This document shows, one piece after another, positions 36,201 to 48,043 of a stretch of 64,000 bases of DNA (the stretch's first letter is position 1; each line of letters starts with the position of its first letter). A model generated the notes under the pieces. It was not told the origin of the DNA, did no database searches, and worked only from the letters and a program-made list of their open reading frames with translations. Position numbers and translations under genes: made by a program. Origin of the DNA: Coriolopsis trogii (taxonomy: Eukaryota; Basidiomycota; Agaricomycetes; Polyporales; Polyporaceae); assembly GCA_020543525.1 (NCBI GenBank), contig JAHYIO010000004.1, positions 2,418,001 to 2,482,000 on the forward strand, read 5' to 3'.

Positions 36201-38086
36201 TCGCTGTCGTCCTGCCCGTCCTCAGCGGAAAGTGCACGGCCCTTGCCTTTGCGATCCTTGCCGTTCGTGGTCTTGCGCGCGGCAAGCATTTCGTCAGGGA
36301 AGGACACCTTCCGCGAGCTACTCGGCAGTCGTGACGGGCCAGCTTCTGATGGCGAGGGAGGAACAAGCTCCACTCCGCCCATACCGCCCGAAGACGGGAT
36401 GCGTTCGCGCGTCCGGAAACCACGCTCGACGCCGATCAGAGGACCGAGATCGACAGGGGACTCCTCCGCTTGTTCAGACGTGCCGCGACCCTTGGCACCC
36501 GACTTCTCCTTCGTGAACTGCGACGGCGGAGACGGCGATGGTGTGAGAGGCGTCTGGTTCTCGACAAACTCGGCGATGCGCGTGAGCACACAGTCCCGCG
36601 CCTGTCCACCACAGGCACATGTGGTGAAGGTCGACGCGAGGGTATGGAGCATGGAAGTCATCTGGGCACGAAAGTGTTGGATTTGATGGGGGCTGAAAGC
36701 ATAGGCGTTAAGTGATCAGAGGTGACAAAGTGTGAGTGCGACGTACGGAAAGGTGAACGGACACTGGATCAGCGCCGGAAGATAATGTACAACGTTCTCG
36801 TCGTCCCACTCCCATCCCAGAACGACCTCCTCGTTGGCCTTGAGGTCGCGCAGCGCAAAGATGCCAAACTTGATCGCCTCCTCGTCTTCTTCCTTGGCGG
36901 CATGCTTGGATGGACAGAATATGGGGCGTAGGACGGCGTTGGGGCGACATCCACTGCGCACGAATCGCGACTGGTCGCCGGTGATGCGCGCGTCCAGCGC
37001 GACGTCGAGCGGGGGGCCGAACAGATGTACGTACGGCTTGGGCATGCCGAGATGCGCGTACGCGTTGAGGGGGTCACGGAGGTATGCGGCGGTGGGGATG
37101 ATCGTGGATGGGTATGGGGCGATAAACTTGGAGGATGGTATGGGCTGGGTCGCATGGATGGCGTAGGACGGTGGACGTACCGATACATTGCCGTTTGCAA
37201 ACAACGACGGAAAGGCGGCTGCGGATGTGGGGACGGGCTGCAGGGTGATTGGAGGGGCCTGTGAGAAGCCGTCGGGGGTGAGGAGGGCTGGGGTGGTCGA
37301 ACCTGGCGTGAGGGATGTTGGGGAGGGGCTAATTGCGGTGATGCCACGCCAATCGGATGCAACGCGACGAAGACGGTCGCGGGTGTCGTCTGCGGGGATG
37401 ATGTCCTTTGTGATTGGGACGTAGGAGTGAGTCCAGGGCTCGTCGATGTCGACGTGCTCGTCTTCTGCTTGGGGATGATGGGCAGCGACATTGATGGAGG
37501 CTCGCCGTTTGCGCTTGTGGGCACTCCCCTCGCCGGCGACGGCGCTTGGTTTACGGGGCTTGCGGTCGACACCGGGGCTGGCTCTGCGCTTGTGGACACC
37601 AGTGGAGGCGGTACGTTGGCGAACCTTCTGAGGCTTGCCAGCACGGTCTTTGTCGAAGGAACGAGGGGCGCAGACCCAACACTGCCATTCGTCGGGGACC
37701 TCGTTCTCGACGATGTTAAAACAGGCTGCATGGCACCAACGGGAGCAGGAGTCACAGCCGATGGAGAAACCGTCGTCCACGGTAGAACCACAGATGCAGT
37801 TGATGGACTCGGAGCTGATGTTGTCGTTGTCGCTGGTGGCCGGCTGCTTGCGCTTGGCTGGGATGGTTGAGGGCGGGGCTGGGGTGGGAGTGAAGCCAGT
37901 GGTGAGACCAAGCAAGCCTAGAGCAGCCTCGGTAGCATCGCTGGGCATATCATAGACAGAGAGAGCGGGGAAGGGCGTTGTGTCGTCGAGGCAGTCGTGG
38001 TCGTCGAGGAGGAGGACGGGGGAGCGGAGGGGGAAGGGGGAGGGGAGAGGTAAGATATGGCTTGTGCGCCTGTTGGACTTAGCCAT
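33247..38086 (-). CDS. Set3-like PHD finger and SET domain protein
   Basis: Chromatin regulator resembling yeast Set3 and metazoan MLL5/UpSET, which act in histone deacetylase complexes. Exons 38086-36747, 36692-36187, 36137-35913 and 35861-33247 sum to 4686 nt, 1561 residues. The PHD finger starts at about residue 97: CICGSTVDDGFSIGCDSCSR then WCHAACF and WQCWVC, the pattern that reads methylated H3K4. The SET domain covers about residues 300-446 (FIAPYPSTIIPTAAYL, RFVRSGCRPNAVLRPIFC, FGIFALRDLKANEEVVLGW), followed by a cysteine cluster CACGG. RFVRSGCRPN replaces the catalytic NHS signature, as in the inactive Set3/MLL5 type. The last 1000 residues are disordered: Pro/Ser/Glu/Lys-rich, ending in Arg-Asp and RGRGRG stretches. 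Start 38086 is chosen over 37948 (MPSDATEAALG) with moderate confidence. Confidence 0.9.
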
Positions 38087-38897
38087 GAAACTGACAAACG
38101 GCCTTCGCCACATTTTGCAAACAGACGTCAACAACGCGCCCTGCTCTCTTTTTCTTCTCCGCGCCCTTTCCTTCGCTTTCCTTCGTTCCCCTTCTCCCTC
38201 CCCTTCTCAAGTCGTGTCCGGGTTTCCTCGATGCCAACATTTTGGACAACGTAGGAGGACACGGAGGCTGGGACTACCCGCCGCCGTTTCAAGAGTTCGC
38301 ACCAAGTCCACTTCGGTATGAACCTGCCTGAAACTCATTTCTCGGTGAGGCCGCGCCATCTTTGTCCGTCACCAGGATTCGCGTCAGGTGAGTTCTTATG
38401 CCAGTTGCACTTTCTTCCCCAACCTCCCTCGTCTTGATGAATACCATATCACATTCAAGCTCAACAGTCTAATGGTTTTCGGACCATTTGATGATTAACT
38501 ACTTCTGCAATTCTGAACCTACCCTTCTTTCATGGATTTGTTCTGTAGGATGATCCATGCTGACATGTTTTCTTCAAGGTTCCATCCTGGCGCGGTGTGA
38601 TATTGAGGTTCTCTGATTTGTCCAGGGAGAGTTCATACGATGTAACTACATGAATGTCTCAGTTGCAATGCAATCATATTATACATGTCTCTCTATGTTC
38701 GTAGCTCGCCCGGTGAGATCTGAATAATTGTATACTGCGTTTGTGATATTTTCGTGTGAGCGCCCATGGCATTTTGGCGATGATCACGTGGCTGGCGTAG
38801 TGCTCTCTGCGGAAGTAAAGTGCTTACACGCAGGTACCTACCACGGCTGCTCGTACCCTCACACCTTGGTCTGCGGACTGGACTCTGCTTGCCCACC
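38087..38897. other. Divergent promoter region of the Set3-like and uS17m genes
   Basis: Pyrimidine-rich next to the Set3-like start and AT-richer in the middle. No gene recognised. Confidence 0.55.
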
Positions 38898-39435
38898 ATG
38901 CCACCCATGTCGTTCATCGGCCAGGTCACCAAGGTCGGGTTCATGAACAAGACCGCCACCGTCACCGTCTCCCGCTTCGTCTATCACCCCAAGACCGGCA
39001 AGGTTCGTGTCCCTCGACGGGGCGGTGTGCACGGAGAGCGACGGAGGACTGACAGTGACTTTGTGCCACGTAGCGGCTAGAGAGGAGTAAAAAGTTTCTG
39101 ACGCACGACGAGGAGAACAGTACGTCCCCCCGTTCTCCTGCTTCATGAAACGACACTATCCCCTTTCCTTTCCGTACTATTTTCCGTACTATTTTCCCTA
39201 CGTTCTGTCACGCCGCGTGTTATCACCAATCGCCACGTTCGTGTGTCAATATCTCTAATACGGCGTTCCCTCAGAACTCCGGATGAGCGACACCGTCCTC
39301 ATCCGCAACTGCCCACCGATCTCGGCGCGGAAACGGTTCACGCTCGAGAAGGTGCTCAAGAGCCCCGAACGCGAACGCGAAGACCTGCACGCCCGCCAGG
39401 CTCAAGCGGCCGCTGCTGCCACTGCTGCTGCATAG
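38898..39435 (+). CDS. Mitochondrial ribosomal protein uS17m
   Basis: Small-subunit ribosomal protein of the S17 family; binds 16S-type rRNA through an OB-fold. Exons 38898-39002, 39074-39119 and 39275-39435 sum to 312 nt, 103 residues. Motifs: GQVTKVGFMNKTATVTVSRF, then HPKTGK, RSKKFLTHDEEN, and DTVLIRNCPPISARKRFTLE, all characteristic of S17. The basic N-terminal region, short length and alanine-rich C-terminal tail suit a mitochondrial form rather than the longer cytosolic uS17. A second Met (MSF) three codons in is possible. Intron 2 contains a 13-bp tandem repeat. Confidence 0.9.
39166..39198 (+). repeat. 13-bp tandem repeat in the uS17m intron
   Basis: TTCCGTACTATTT occurs twice in succession at about 39,169-39,195, inside the 155-nt second intron. 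Likely of no functional consequence. Confidence 0.7.
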
Positions 39436-40085
39436 TCGGCCGCTGACGCGCCGGCGGGCGGGCGGACGTGGCCCATCGACTATCGAGCTCGACATACTAC
39501 GCATATCGACATATAATCTTCCGCGGTGCGCGGTAATCGCTATGGGCAACGACGGGCGCGGCAAAGGACGGGTGGAGGGGCGGTGTGGTCGGGGCTGGGT
39601 GCGGGTGGGAGGTCTGGAAGAGGGCTGCTGCTTTGCTGTGGAATGGGGCACACGAGGGGCGTATCATCCATCCCCGGTCACTCTTCTCTGCACGCACAGT
39701 GGCCGGTTTTTGCGCAATCACGCCCACGAGTGGCTTCGTGACTCCGTATGTTCAGCAACGCCCGCGTTTGAGATGCACAAACCCTGGTTCCAACGATGCG
39801 TCTCGTATTTTGATGGAATTGGCGATGCGACTCGCAAGAGCAGTCCGACGGATGGTTGTGTATGAGTTGACCACTGCAGGTTCAGACCTAGACGGCTCGA
39901 AGTCCTACCGAAACGCGACGACAATTGTGCGCCACTCCTGGAGGAGGATTTCGCCCAAAATCTCGCTGCGTACGATCTGGTGATATGATGCGCCCACGAC
40001 AAGTGAGAATGATGGTATAGATTGGCTTCGACTACGGCTACAGCATGAGAGGGAACGAGGCGCAAGTCCTGTATGGTGTTGACGA
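39436..40085. other. Convergent intergenic region
   Basis: 3' flanks of uS17m and prefoldin 6. A long minus-strand frame running through here into the prefoldin locus (39,718-40,869) is a shadow. Confidence 0.55.
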
Positions 40086-40630
40086 TTATGCAGGTGCAGG
40101 GGTAGCCTGCTGTTGCAAGGCGGTCTGGATTTCCACGATCTATGGCGAGGGAGGATGAGCGAGGGAGCGTCGGGTAGCGGGATAACGATTGCTCACCTCT
40201 ACTTTCTTCTGCTCCGCCTTCTCCCCGAGTTCCTTCAGCTGGCCTTCTACCCGTTTGCTGGTGAATGTGTGAGCGCGCGCGATGGCCAGCATGAGAAGAG
40301 TGCAGTACGCACATCTCGCTCCGGATGAAGTCGAGCCGGGTGTCGACGGTCTGCTTCGCCTCCGTCTGGTCCTGCTTGATGAGGACAGGGCCGACGAGCT
40401 TGTAGACGGTGTTCTCCTCTGTCAGGGAAGCAAACTCCTGCAAGCGTGCGTGAGCGACCACGGCGCCACCTCGACTGGACAGAACGGGGACGGACCTTTT
40501 TGACGAGCTCGTTCTCGGAGAGCTGGGCGTCGAGCTTCTGGCGGGCGTCGACGGCAGAGGAGAGGTCGCTCTGGATCTTTTGGAACTCGACGGACGCGGT
40601 CTGGAGGCGGTCCTGGAGCACAGCAGCCAT
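40086..40630 (-). CDS. Prefoldin subunit 6 (beta-type)
   Basis: Subunit of the hexameric cytosolic chaperone that hands unfolded actin and tubulin to CCT. Exons 40630-40496, 40437-40313, 40257-40197 and 40139-40086 sum to 375 nt, 124 residues. Pattern: N-terminal coiled coil (LQTASVEFQKIQSDLSSAV), the beta-hairpin NTVYKLVGPVLIKQDQTEAK, and a C-terminal coiled coil (RVEGQLKELGEKAEQKK then IQTALQQQ). This is the layout of beta-type prefoldin 6 (yeast YKE2). Divergently transcribed from Vti1 across 336 bp, which probably forms a shared promoter. Confidence 0.93.
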
Positions 40631-40966
40631 CGCGCTGTGGTGTGGGTGGTACTATGAGTAGTGATTGCTACGCACCCCGCTGCCGACAAGTCCAAGCAGC
40701 CTCTCTGCACTGTGGGTGCCTGATGCAGCGATGCTGTCCCGAAATGGGTGATGTGCAAGCATGGCCAAACAACGCCCTGGCCGAGGGGGCCGACGTCAAC
40801 CGTCTCTCCCCTGCCGCCGCGCAGGCGCAGCTTCCTTCCCGACCTCCACGTCTCCCGCTCCTCGTCCACACCTCAGACTCGCACTACTATTGACGCACTC
40901 TTCTCGGCCTGACGTAGAGCAGGGCTTTGCGACAACAATATCACTTCAGACAATACACGAGACAAG
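40631..40966. promoter_or_regulatory. Bidirectional promoter, prefoldin 6 / Vti1
   Basis: A 336-bp gap between two divergent housekeeping genes. It contains no other gene, so it must hold both promoters. No specific factor site is claimed. Confidence 0.6.
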
Positions 40967-42249
40967 ATGGACAACTCCCCGACGGCGCTGTTCGACTCGT
41001 ACGAACAGGACTTCAAGCAGATCATCCGCAGCATACGCGACAAGCTCGAGGGCGACGCCAAGGATGAGCAGGGAGAGCAGCGGAAGGCCTCGCTGAGGAG
41101 GGTGGAGATGGAGCTCGACGAGGCCGACGAGATGGTCAGTCTTCTTCCTCTGGTCTTGCGCGTTATGTTGGATCGGTGGATGGCGACCAAGTCTACAGGC
41201 GACACATATGTACCCGGAGACTGCTACAGATCATCTCTACTCTCATTTGACACGTACGTGGGGTGCGGCGGTGGGGCACCCCTGTCTGATTGGCCGTTCG
41301 CGGGGCATACGTTCCTGATCTGCTGCGGGGCAGAATGCATGCGGTCGTCCACAAAAACAATGATTCTGGGGCGTTAACTACGCTTGCTGCATCGTGGTGC
41401 GGAAGACGACTTGCCCGCGCACCGTGACTCTCTGGGAACACTGTGGAAGCCCCACTTGTAGTGCAATCTAAGAACTCGCCTGTGCTCCATCATCCTGTAG
41501 CCTCCGCATCCAGGGCTTCTGTAGGCATGCATCTCCATTTCATGGCTTACTGACGCTCTCACCAGGTCTCACAAATGGAGATCGAAATCCAAGGCATTCC
41601 CCAGTCCATCCGGCCATCATACCAAACACGCATCAAGTCCTCGAAGGCAGACCTTCAGCGGTATAAGAAGCTTTCCAAGGACCTCCACTCTCAGCTCTCT
41701 CGTGCGGAACTCCTAGCCCGCCCAGGCATGGCTGGAACACCGACTAGTGACGAGCCCTACGGTGCGACGAGCGACCGTACACGGTTGCTCGCCGGAACGG
41801 CCGTTCTCGAAGACGGCTCGCGGAGGTTGCTGGACAGTCAGCGGATCGCGCTCGAGACGGAGGAGCAGGGCGCGGACATCCTCCGCAGCCTGCGCGGACA
41901 GCGCGAGCAGATCCAGAATGCTCGGGATACGGTACGTTCGCTCTCGCCGCCGTCTCGCGTGCCTGACCTAACGAGTTCTGACGCCCGTCGTCGCAGCTGC
42001 AACGCGCAGACACGTCTATCGATCGTGCGTCGGGCACGCTGAAGAAGATGATCCGCCGGTACGTTGGGTGTCTCTCCTCCTGCCGTGGCCGCGTTCATGC
42101 GCGTTGCACTCGCTCACAGATGGATCTGATTCTGATTTTGACGTGCGCGTGCGTGCAGGATGTACCAGCAGCGTGTCGTGACGGCCGCGATCATCGTCGT
42201 GCTCGTTCTCCTCATCCTCATCATTCTCTGGTTCAAGCTCTTCCGGTGA
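40967..42249 (+). CDS. vti1: Vti1-type v-SNARE
   Basis: Qb-SNARE acting in Golgi-to-endosome/vacuole fusion. Exons 40967-41134, 41566-41931, 41997-42058 and 42159-42249 sum to 687 nt, 228 residues. The N-terminal three-helix domain has LFDSYEQDFKQIIRSIRDKL and SYQTRIKSSKADLQRYKKL. The SNARE motif follows, with SQRIALETEEQGADILRSLR and QREQIQNARDTLQRADTSID. A C-terminal anchor has the hydrophobic run VVTAAIIVVLVLLILIILWF before a 4-residue luminal end. All are diagnostic of Vti1. Intron 1 is 431 nt, long for this genome. Confidence 0.95.
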
Positions 42250-44006
42250 GAGGCCGTCGTGTCTGGTCTCTGGTCTGTTCCCTTCAATTCTGCTTGGACG
42301 GTCGGCCGTTGGATGTGCGTGTGTAGGTTTGGATCGTATATATGTTTTATGATATCGGATTGTCTCGACGCGCTCTTGTGCGAACGTTGGCAGGTGCGCA
42401 GCGGCCTTCAACGCTGCTGTGCTTGTCTCGTCCGGGCCATTTGCTTGACGGATGTCTATTGCTCCCCAAGGACCTCGTGAGAGAAGTACTGTGTCAGGAG
42501 TCATGCGTTGTGTGCCATTCTGGCATATATTGAATGTATTCAAGGTGCGCCAGTCGTTGCTACTGATACCTTGAAGTTGCTGTTGACTTCTCCAGGGCGC
42601 CGTGCCGTGGTGAATGAAGTCTGTGCACGTCTTCGCTGCCATCATGGGAATCTGTCGATAGCGGTTCGATTCTAGAAGGCCGGAAGGGCAGAAGCATGCT
42701 CGACAAGTCCATGCGGTACGCCTCAACGTGTATCTCTTCATCGTCATTCCTTCCTGGCAGAACTCAAGGCTGTAGGCAGCTGAGTCAGGGTGTCGCCATG
42801 AGTCGGCGACGCTCCGCTCTTTTAGGTATGTGGTCATTGCAGGCTTGGAAACGCGCTTCGACATCACCGTCGTCGCACAATCAGTGGAAGTCACAGCATT
42901 ACACCTGCCTCACCCAGTCCATCGCGCAGTAGAGAGTATACGACGCTCATGATCTTACTTTGTCACGACTGCGGTTTCTCCCCTCCCAGCGAGTGTTGTT
43001 GTTCGGCTCTCACGGGCAGAGACACGTTCGCCGACCGTGAGTATGGTCTTTGTCCATGTGAATAGGAACGGACCCGACCGCGTTCTTCCCCGCTCTGCCA
43101 CAGATTAGCATACTTACAAGTTGCGTGCAATCGAGGAATGGACGAAACGCCTTCCTGACGAGTATACCGGGAGGACACCTACCCGGCGTCCCTGTACTGT
43201 TTCCCTGCCTCTGTCGTAATCCTGTTCCTGCCGCTGTCAGATGCTGCGTTCATGTCCGTTCCAGGCTTGTGAAAATTCTCTTGCGTGAGAGGTTGTACGC
43301 GCAGTGGGGTACAGCCTGAGTCCTAACGTGCATCTTCTCCACAACGCCCTCCGGCCGTGCCTGAGGCTATGGTCGCAGATTTGGACGACACTCGTCCATT
43401 ATGCTGTGTACGATCTTAGAACGATGCGCTCGCTGAGATCCCGTTGCATCTCGCTCTGTTGCTGTTTTATCTTCATCTTCTCCGTCTATCGATAGTTCCA
43501 GGCTTCACGTTGTGCCCTCGAGAAATGGGCAAGAGTTCAACCCTCGGCGTCCGTGTCTGACTTTCGTGTCAGGTGTGATGGCAGGTGCCTCAGGGTAACG
43601 AAGACGTGCTCCCAAGCCCGATCAAAGCCGATTATGCAAGTGGCTATCCGCAGTACCTACTTGGTAACTTATCGGTCAAAGTGGAAAGACGGGTAGATCC
43701 AATCCGTGCGTACGTCTCCTCAATTTCGTACACATTGATGCATCATCGTCCCGTCAGGACATTGACCGTGTGCACAGGTGTCTCAGCACCCGGCACGATC
43801 CAATCGTCGTGCGGGACTTTGTGATCCGACAGGAAGGACCGGTCGATGGTGATCGGGAAGGTTTATAGGTACGCAACGACTCCTCCTTGGCCTTGCCACG
43901 AACCTTCGCTATACATATAGCGTGAGTTATCTCCTGCGGTCCGTCTTGTGTCTCTTCCACTTTGCTCGGTCACCCTTTTACCAGAAGGCTCGCGGCATCT
44001 GGCGCG
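42250..44006. other. 1.8 kb intergenic, no gene recognised
   Basis: Between Vti1 and the lysophospholipase. Open frames up to 292 codons on the minus strand (42,016-42,894) have no motif and run antisense into Vti1. Confidence 0.5.
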
Positions 44007-46125
44007 ATGCACCCAGCACTCGTTCTTCTCGTCTCGTTATTATGCCCATTCACTCTCGAGGCCGCAGCTGAAAATGCAGCTGCGTTGTACTCGCCGACTT
44101 TCCAACCGTGTCCGCGCGGAACTCCTCTCGTCCGCGAGGTTGGCCCAAATCCCCGCAAGCAGACTCTGAGCACAGGCGAGGCAGAGTACATCTCCGGACG
44201 GCGCGCGCGCGTCCTCCCTGACGCATGGGCACAGTACGCCGCGAACGTGCACGCGAACACCCACGCCCCGCTCCCAGCTTACGTCGACGCGATCCTCCGC
44301 GGCCTACCCGGCCCGGAGGCGCGCCCGACGCTGGGCATCGCCACGAGCGGGGGAGGGTACCGCGCGGCCATCTTCGGGGCGGGGATCCTCAACGGCCTGG
44401 ACGGACGGAACGCGTCGTCGGTGCGCGCGGGAACGGGGGGCCTCCTCCAGGCCGCGACGTACCTCTCGGGCCTCTCGGGCGGGTCGTGGCTCATCGGGTC
44501 GCTGGCGCAGGCAGACTTCCCCACGCTGCCGGACCTGCTGCTTGGCTCCCAGGGCGAGAGGGGCGGGTCGCGCGACGAAGGCTGGCTGGCAGAGTTTGAC
44601 ATCTTTGCGCCTGGAGACGCGAACGTGACGGCGGCGTTCGTTGGGCAGTTGGTGAGGGACATCGCGCTGAAGCAGGCCGCGGGGTTTCCGGTCACGCTGA
44701 CGGACGTCTGGGGGCGCGCGTTGGCGAGGCATTTTGTGCGCGGGACGACTGCTGCGAACTTCTTTGCCGTGGACGTCGCGCATGGCGCCGGGGTGACGCT
44801 GTCTGATATCGCCAAGGTGTGAGTGGTCTCCTGGGGCGATGGCTCGCGAGTGACAATTGACGTTACTTGGGTCCCGCCAGGTCGTCCTTCGAACAGCGCA
44901 CCCAGCCCTTCCCCATCATCATTGCCAATTCGCTCACGAGTCGCTCCAATGGGTCAGAAGTCATTGAGCCAGGGAACATCGTCCCGCTCATGAACCCCAT
45001 CTACGAGTTCAACGTTTGTAAGTCCCAGCCGATCACCGTCTACGCGAGATCCTGACATGTCGTTGGTAGTCGAGTCGGGATCGTTTGACCCCTCCCTGGG
45101 TGCCTTCACGCCGACGAAGCTTCTGGGCTCGCCAAACAGCAGCATATGTACGACGGCGTTCGACCAGTTGTCGCTCATCCAAGGCATCTCATCGGACCTC
45201 TTCAACGGGTTCAATACATCCGTAAGCGACTACCTCAAACCATTGCACGTGTGCTCATGCCTAGGTGCAAACTAGGAAGCGGCGCTGAAAGCGTCTACGG
45301 TCGGGCCCATCATCGACATTCTCCAGCAGACGTTCCCTCAGCAGATGGGATTCCGCCTCGATGCGGCCGAGATCCCGAACCCATTCTTCGGCGTCTCACA
45401 ACGGACATTCCCTGACTCTGACCAGACGCTTCTGACACTGGTCGATGGGGGCGAAAACGGGGAAGTGGTTCCGATACAGCCTCTACTGGTGAAAGCTCGG
45501 GGTGTGGACACCATCATCGCATTGGACGCGGTACGTGACCGATTTCTGCTCGGTTGCTATCGATGTTGAACGCATGCTGTTCAGGCCTCAGATACGACGG
45601 ACAGCTGGGCAGATGGGTCCTCGATCATTGTACGTTGAATGCTCTTTTTGAGAGTTCACGCCGGATCCTGACGTATCCCATTAAACTCAGGCGACGCAAC
45701 ACCGCGCGAAGCTCTTCCCCTCGATATACTCTTTCCCTCCCGTACCCACCTCGGCGTCGACATTTCTCTCACAGAACCTCACGCGCCGGCCCACGTTCTT
45801 TGGCTGCAACAGCCCGTCTTCTCGCGGAGACCCGCTAGTGATCTATCTCGCGAACGGGGGTCCGCCACTAGGTCAGCAACCGCTGACGAACACGTCGACG
45901 TTCCAGACGCAGTACGGGGCCGAGCAGATAAGCGGTATGCTGGACCAGCTGTTCGACGTCGCGACTCAGGGCATTCCCGTTGTCTCGCGCCCAGACAAGG
46001 AGTCGAAGGATCCGCAGTGGCCCGCGTGTCTTGCGTGCGCGGTGGTAGACCGGAAGAGGAGGAGTCTCGGCGTATCGCGCTCGGGGGTGTGCGAGGATTG
46101 TCTGCGAAGGTATTGCTGGAGCTGA
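44007..46125 (+). CDS. Secreted lysophospholipase (phospholipase B, cPLA2-like fold)
   Basis: Removes acyl chains from (lyso)phospholipids; fungal members are secreted or cell-wall bound. Exons 44007-44818, 44881-45017, 45070-45221, 45276-45530, 45585-45629 and 45691-46125 sum to 1836 nt, 611 residues. An N-terminal signal peptide is present (ALVLLVSLLCPFTLEAAA). Catalytic features: oxyanion-hole segment ATSGGGYRAAIFGAG, nucleophile serine in YLSGLSGGSWLIGSL, and catalytic aspartate in LVDGGENGEVVP. Several N-x-S/T sites fit a secreted glycoprotein. The C-terminus is cysteine-rich (CLACAVVDRKRR, GVCEDCLRRYCW) without a clear GPI signal. A decayed copy of its 3' part lies at 50.6-51.4 kb. Confidence 0.93.
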
Positions 46126-46375
46126 ACACGTTCATGTGCCGATGGCTGTGGTATATTGACACGGACAGTGACCGAATGTCTGCAGTACTACTTTGCTGCT
46201 ATGCATTGCCTCCGTGTTCACTTCTACACGTGGTTCTAGGGCATAGGGGGTGAGTGACAGGAGCCTGCTACACGTGGGGCGCCAACTTTCGTTATATGAA
46301 GTCGTCCGCCGCTGCGCAGCGCGCTCCTGAAGCTGGTCACATACCACCACCACCCCTCCCTCACCCAACATCAGG

Positions 46376-48043
46376 ATGACATCGACCACAAACCTCCTGC
46401 GCTTCATCGGGTCTTTTCCACAACTTCATCGGCTGGTATGCACTGGTATTCGCCTCCCAGACCATGCCGCCCAAGCGCCTAATCCGGCCGCTTCACGCGA
46501 AAAATGGCGTTCGCGCTGTTCTTCACGTCTTCAGATGTTGCAGGTGAGAAAACATGGTCACGGAATGCTTAATGCTTCAAGGTAGTAAGTTCTTCATGGA
46601 TGCCCCGTTTGTGTAGATGTCCGGATGCACTCCCAACATTGTCGCCGCCCTTCTGAACATGACTCGAGCGACCATCACCTCGCTCACGCTGGATGCCGAC
46701 ACTAGTAAGTATACATTTGCCTACAACTCGGCTTCATAGAGGTATGTACTGATGTATCGTAGCCGCCATCCAACAGGTCCTCCCACGTCTCATGCACCTA
46801 CGCAGTCTCGGGATACTCGCACCATCCCCACCCACAAGCACGGAAAAGCAGCTAGAGAGCACGTATAATGCACTCTCATACTTTCGTACGGCCGCCCAGA
46901 CCCCAGCTCACATCTCAATATTTCTCACCGGTCTCGAGCGGATCGCCATGTCGATACTTGCACAAAATGGTGCCTCACCCATCTATACCTCTTTACAAGA
47001 TCTCCTTATCGAACTCCATATCCGATCACTTGAATTTTTGGTCGAGGGAATGGGGCATAGGTCCTATTTGGAGGTCGTACTGAAAGCTGCGTTTCCGAAG
47101 CTTTTTCGGAGCAGAATTTTGATCATATGCAGGGTTGACGGTATGAACAAACCAGTTCAGCGTTGCATCCCCTCCCATATTGACTCGATGTCCTCCAGGT
47201 GAAGAGGATAACAGGAGCTGCATCAACCTCGGAGCTCCTGCGAACTCTCTCATTGTGTCCCCTGACGGGAGGTGGATGGCGGCAAGTTCGAAGTGGTGTG
47301 TGATCTTACACAGCACACGTGACGCCACCCTTGCCCGTCGCTTGCTCCTCAACACATGTCACAATGAGCCCCTCGAGCTGTTCTCCAGCCCCGACGGGAA
47401 CTTTCTGGCGGGAAGGACATCTGCTCTGGAAGCCGGTCTTGGAATAATTCTATGGAGCACTGCGACGGGGAATATTGTAGCCGATTTCACGGCCGAGGAG
47501 GATTCAGTCTGGAGGCCTTCAGATATATTTGCCTGGTCTGCAGACAGCCGCAGAATTGTGCTCGGTTGTTGCATGAATCATCTGAGATCCTGGGATGTTT
47601 TGTGCCTCCTGAGAGAGGGCAAGATGAACAGGGAGGTCCATGCTGAACAGGCCAACAAAATGGCTTGCGATCATGATCACTCAGATTTCATGGTCTTCGC
47701 AACCCCCTGTCATTACCCCGGAAGCAGGCGCAAAATCCCTCTCTGGGACACAGACGAGCTTGTTGATCGCGAGCACTCTGACGACCTGCAAGGCTCACGC
47801 GTCTCCGGAAGCTTGATCATCTGTTCAACCCGCACTCTCTATGTTACGATCGAGCAACGGGAGATTCTGTTGTGGTCTATGGCCTGGCAAACATGTCTAG
47901 CAACGTTCCGGGAGCACGTAGAGGTTGTTACTCATGTTGCATTTTCTCCGAATGGCGAATGGCTGTATTCCGCGGCAAATGATGGAAAGATATATGTACG
48001 TTACCTGCCGCAGTACGTACCCAGGGCTCTGCTGCATGTATGA
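46376..48043 (+). CDS. Leucine-rich-like/WD40 chimera lacking an F-box
   Basis: Matches the architecture of the gene at 28967 from its middle onward. Exons 46376-46543, 46617-46704, 46763-47140 and 47199-48043 sum to 1479 nt, 492 residues. The first part (LLRFIGSFPQLHRLVCTGI; VLPRLMHLRSLGIL; HISIFLTGLERIAM) resembles basidiomycete F-box/LRR-like proteins (compare LLESFSSLKCLICSGV at about 29,460). The last exon begins just after a phase-1 intron, at the same place as in the other gene, and carries a degenerate WD40-like tail: NSLIVSPDGRWMAASS, ELFSSPDGNFLAG, FAWSADSRRIVLG, VTHVAFSPNGEWLYSAANDG. No F-box is found in the 250 bp between the lysophospholipase stop and the start, so the N-terminus is either lost or on an unrecognised exon. 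Confidence 0.65.

Noticed and set aside
39718..40869. 383-codon minus-strand frame across the prefoldin 6 locus
   Set aside because: Runs through introns and intergenic DNA; the spliced prefoldin exons lie in other frames and match a known family.
42655..42685. GGTTCGATTC-like box resembling a tRNA T-arm
   Set aside because: No acceptor, D or anticodon stem can be formed around it.
42016..42894. 292-codon minus-strand frame downstream of and over the Vti1 end
   Set aside because: No motif, and antisense to the Vti1 transmembrane exon.
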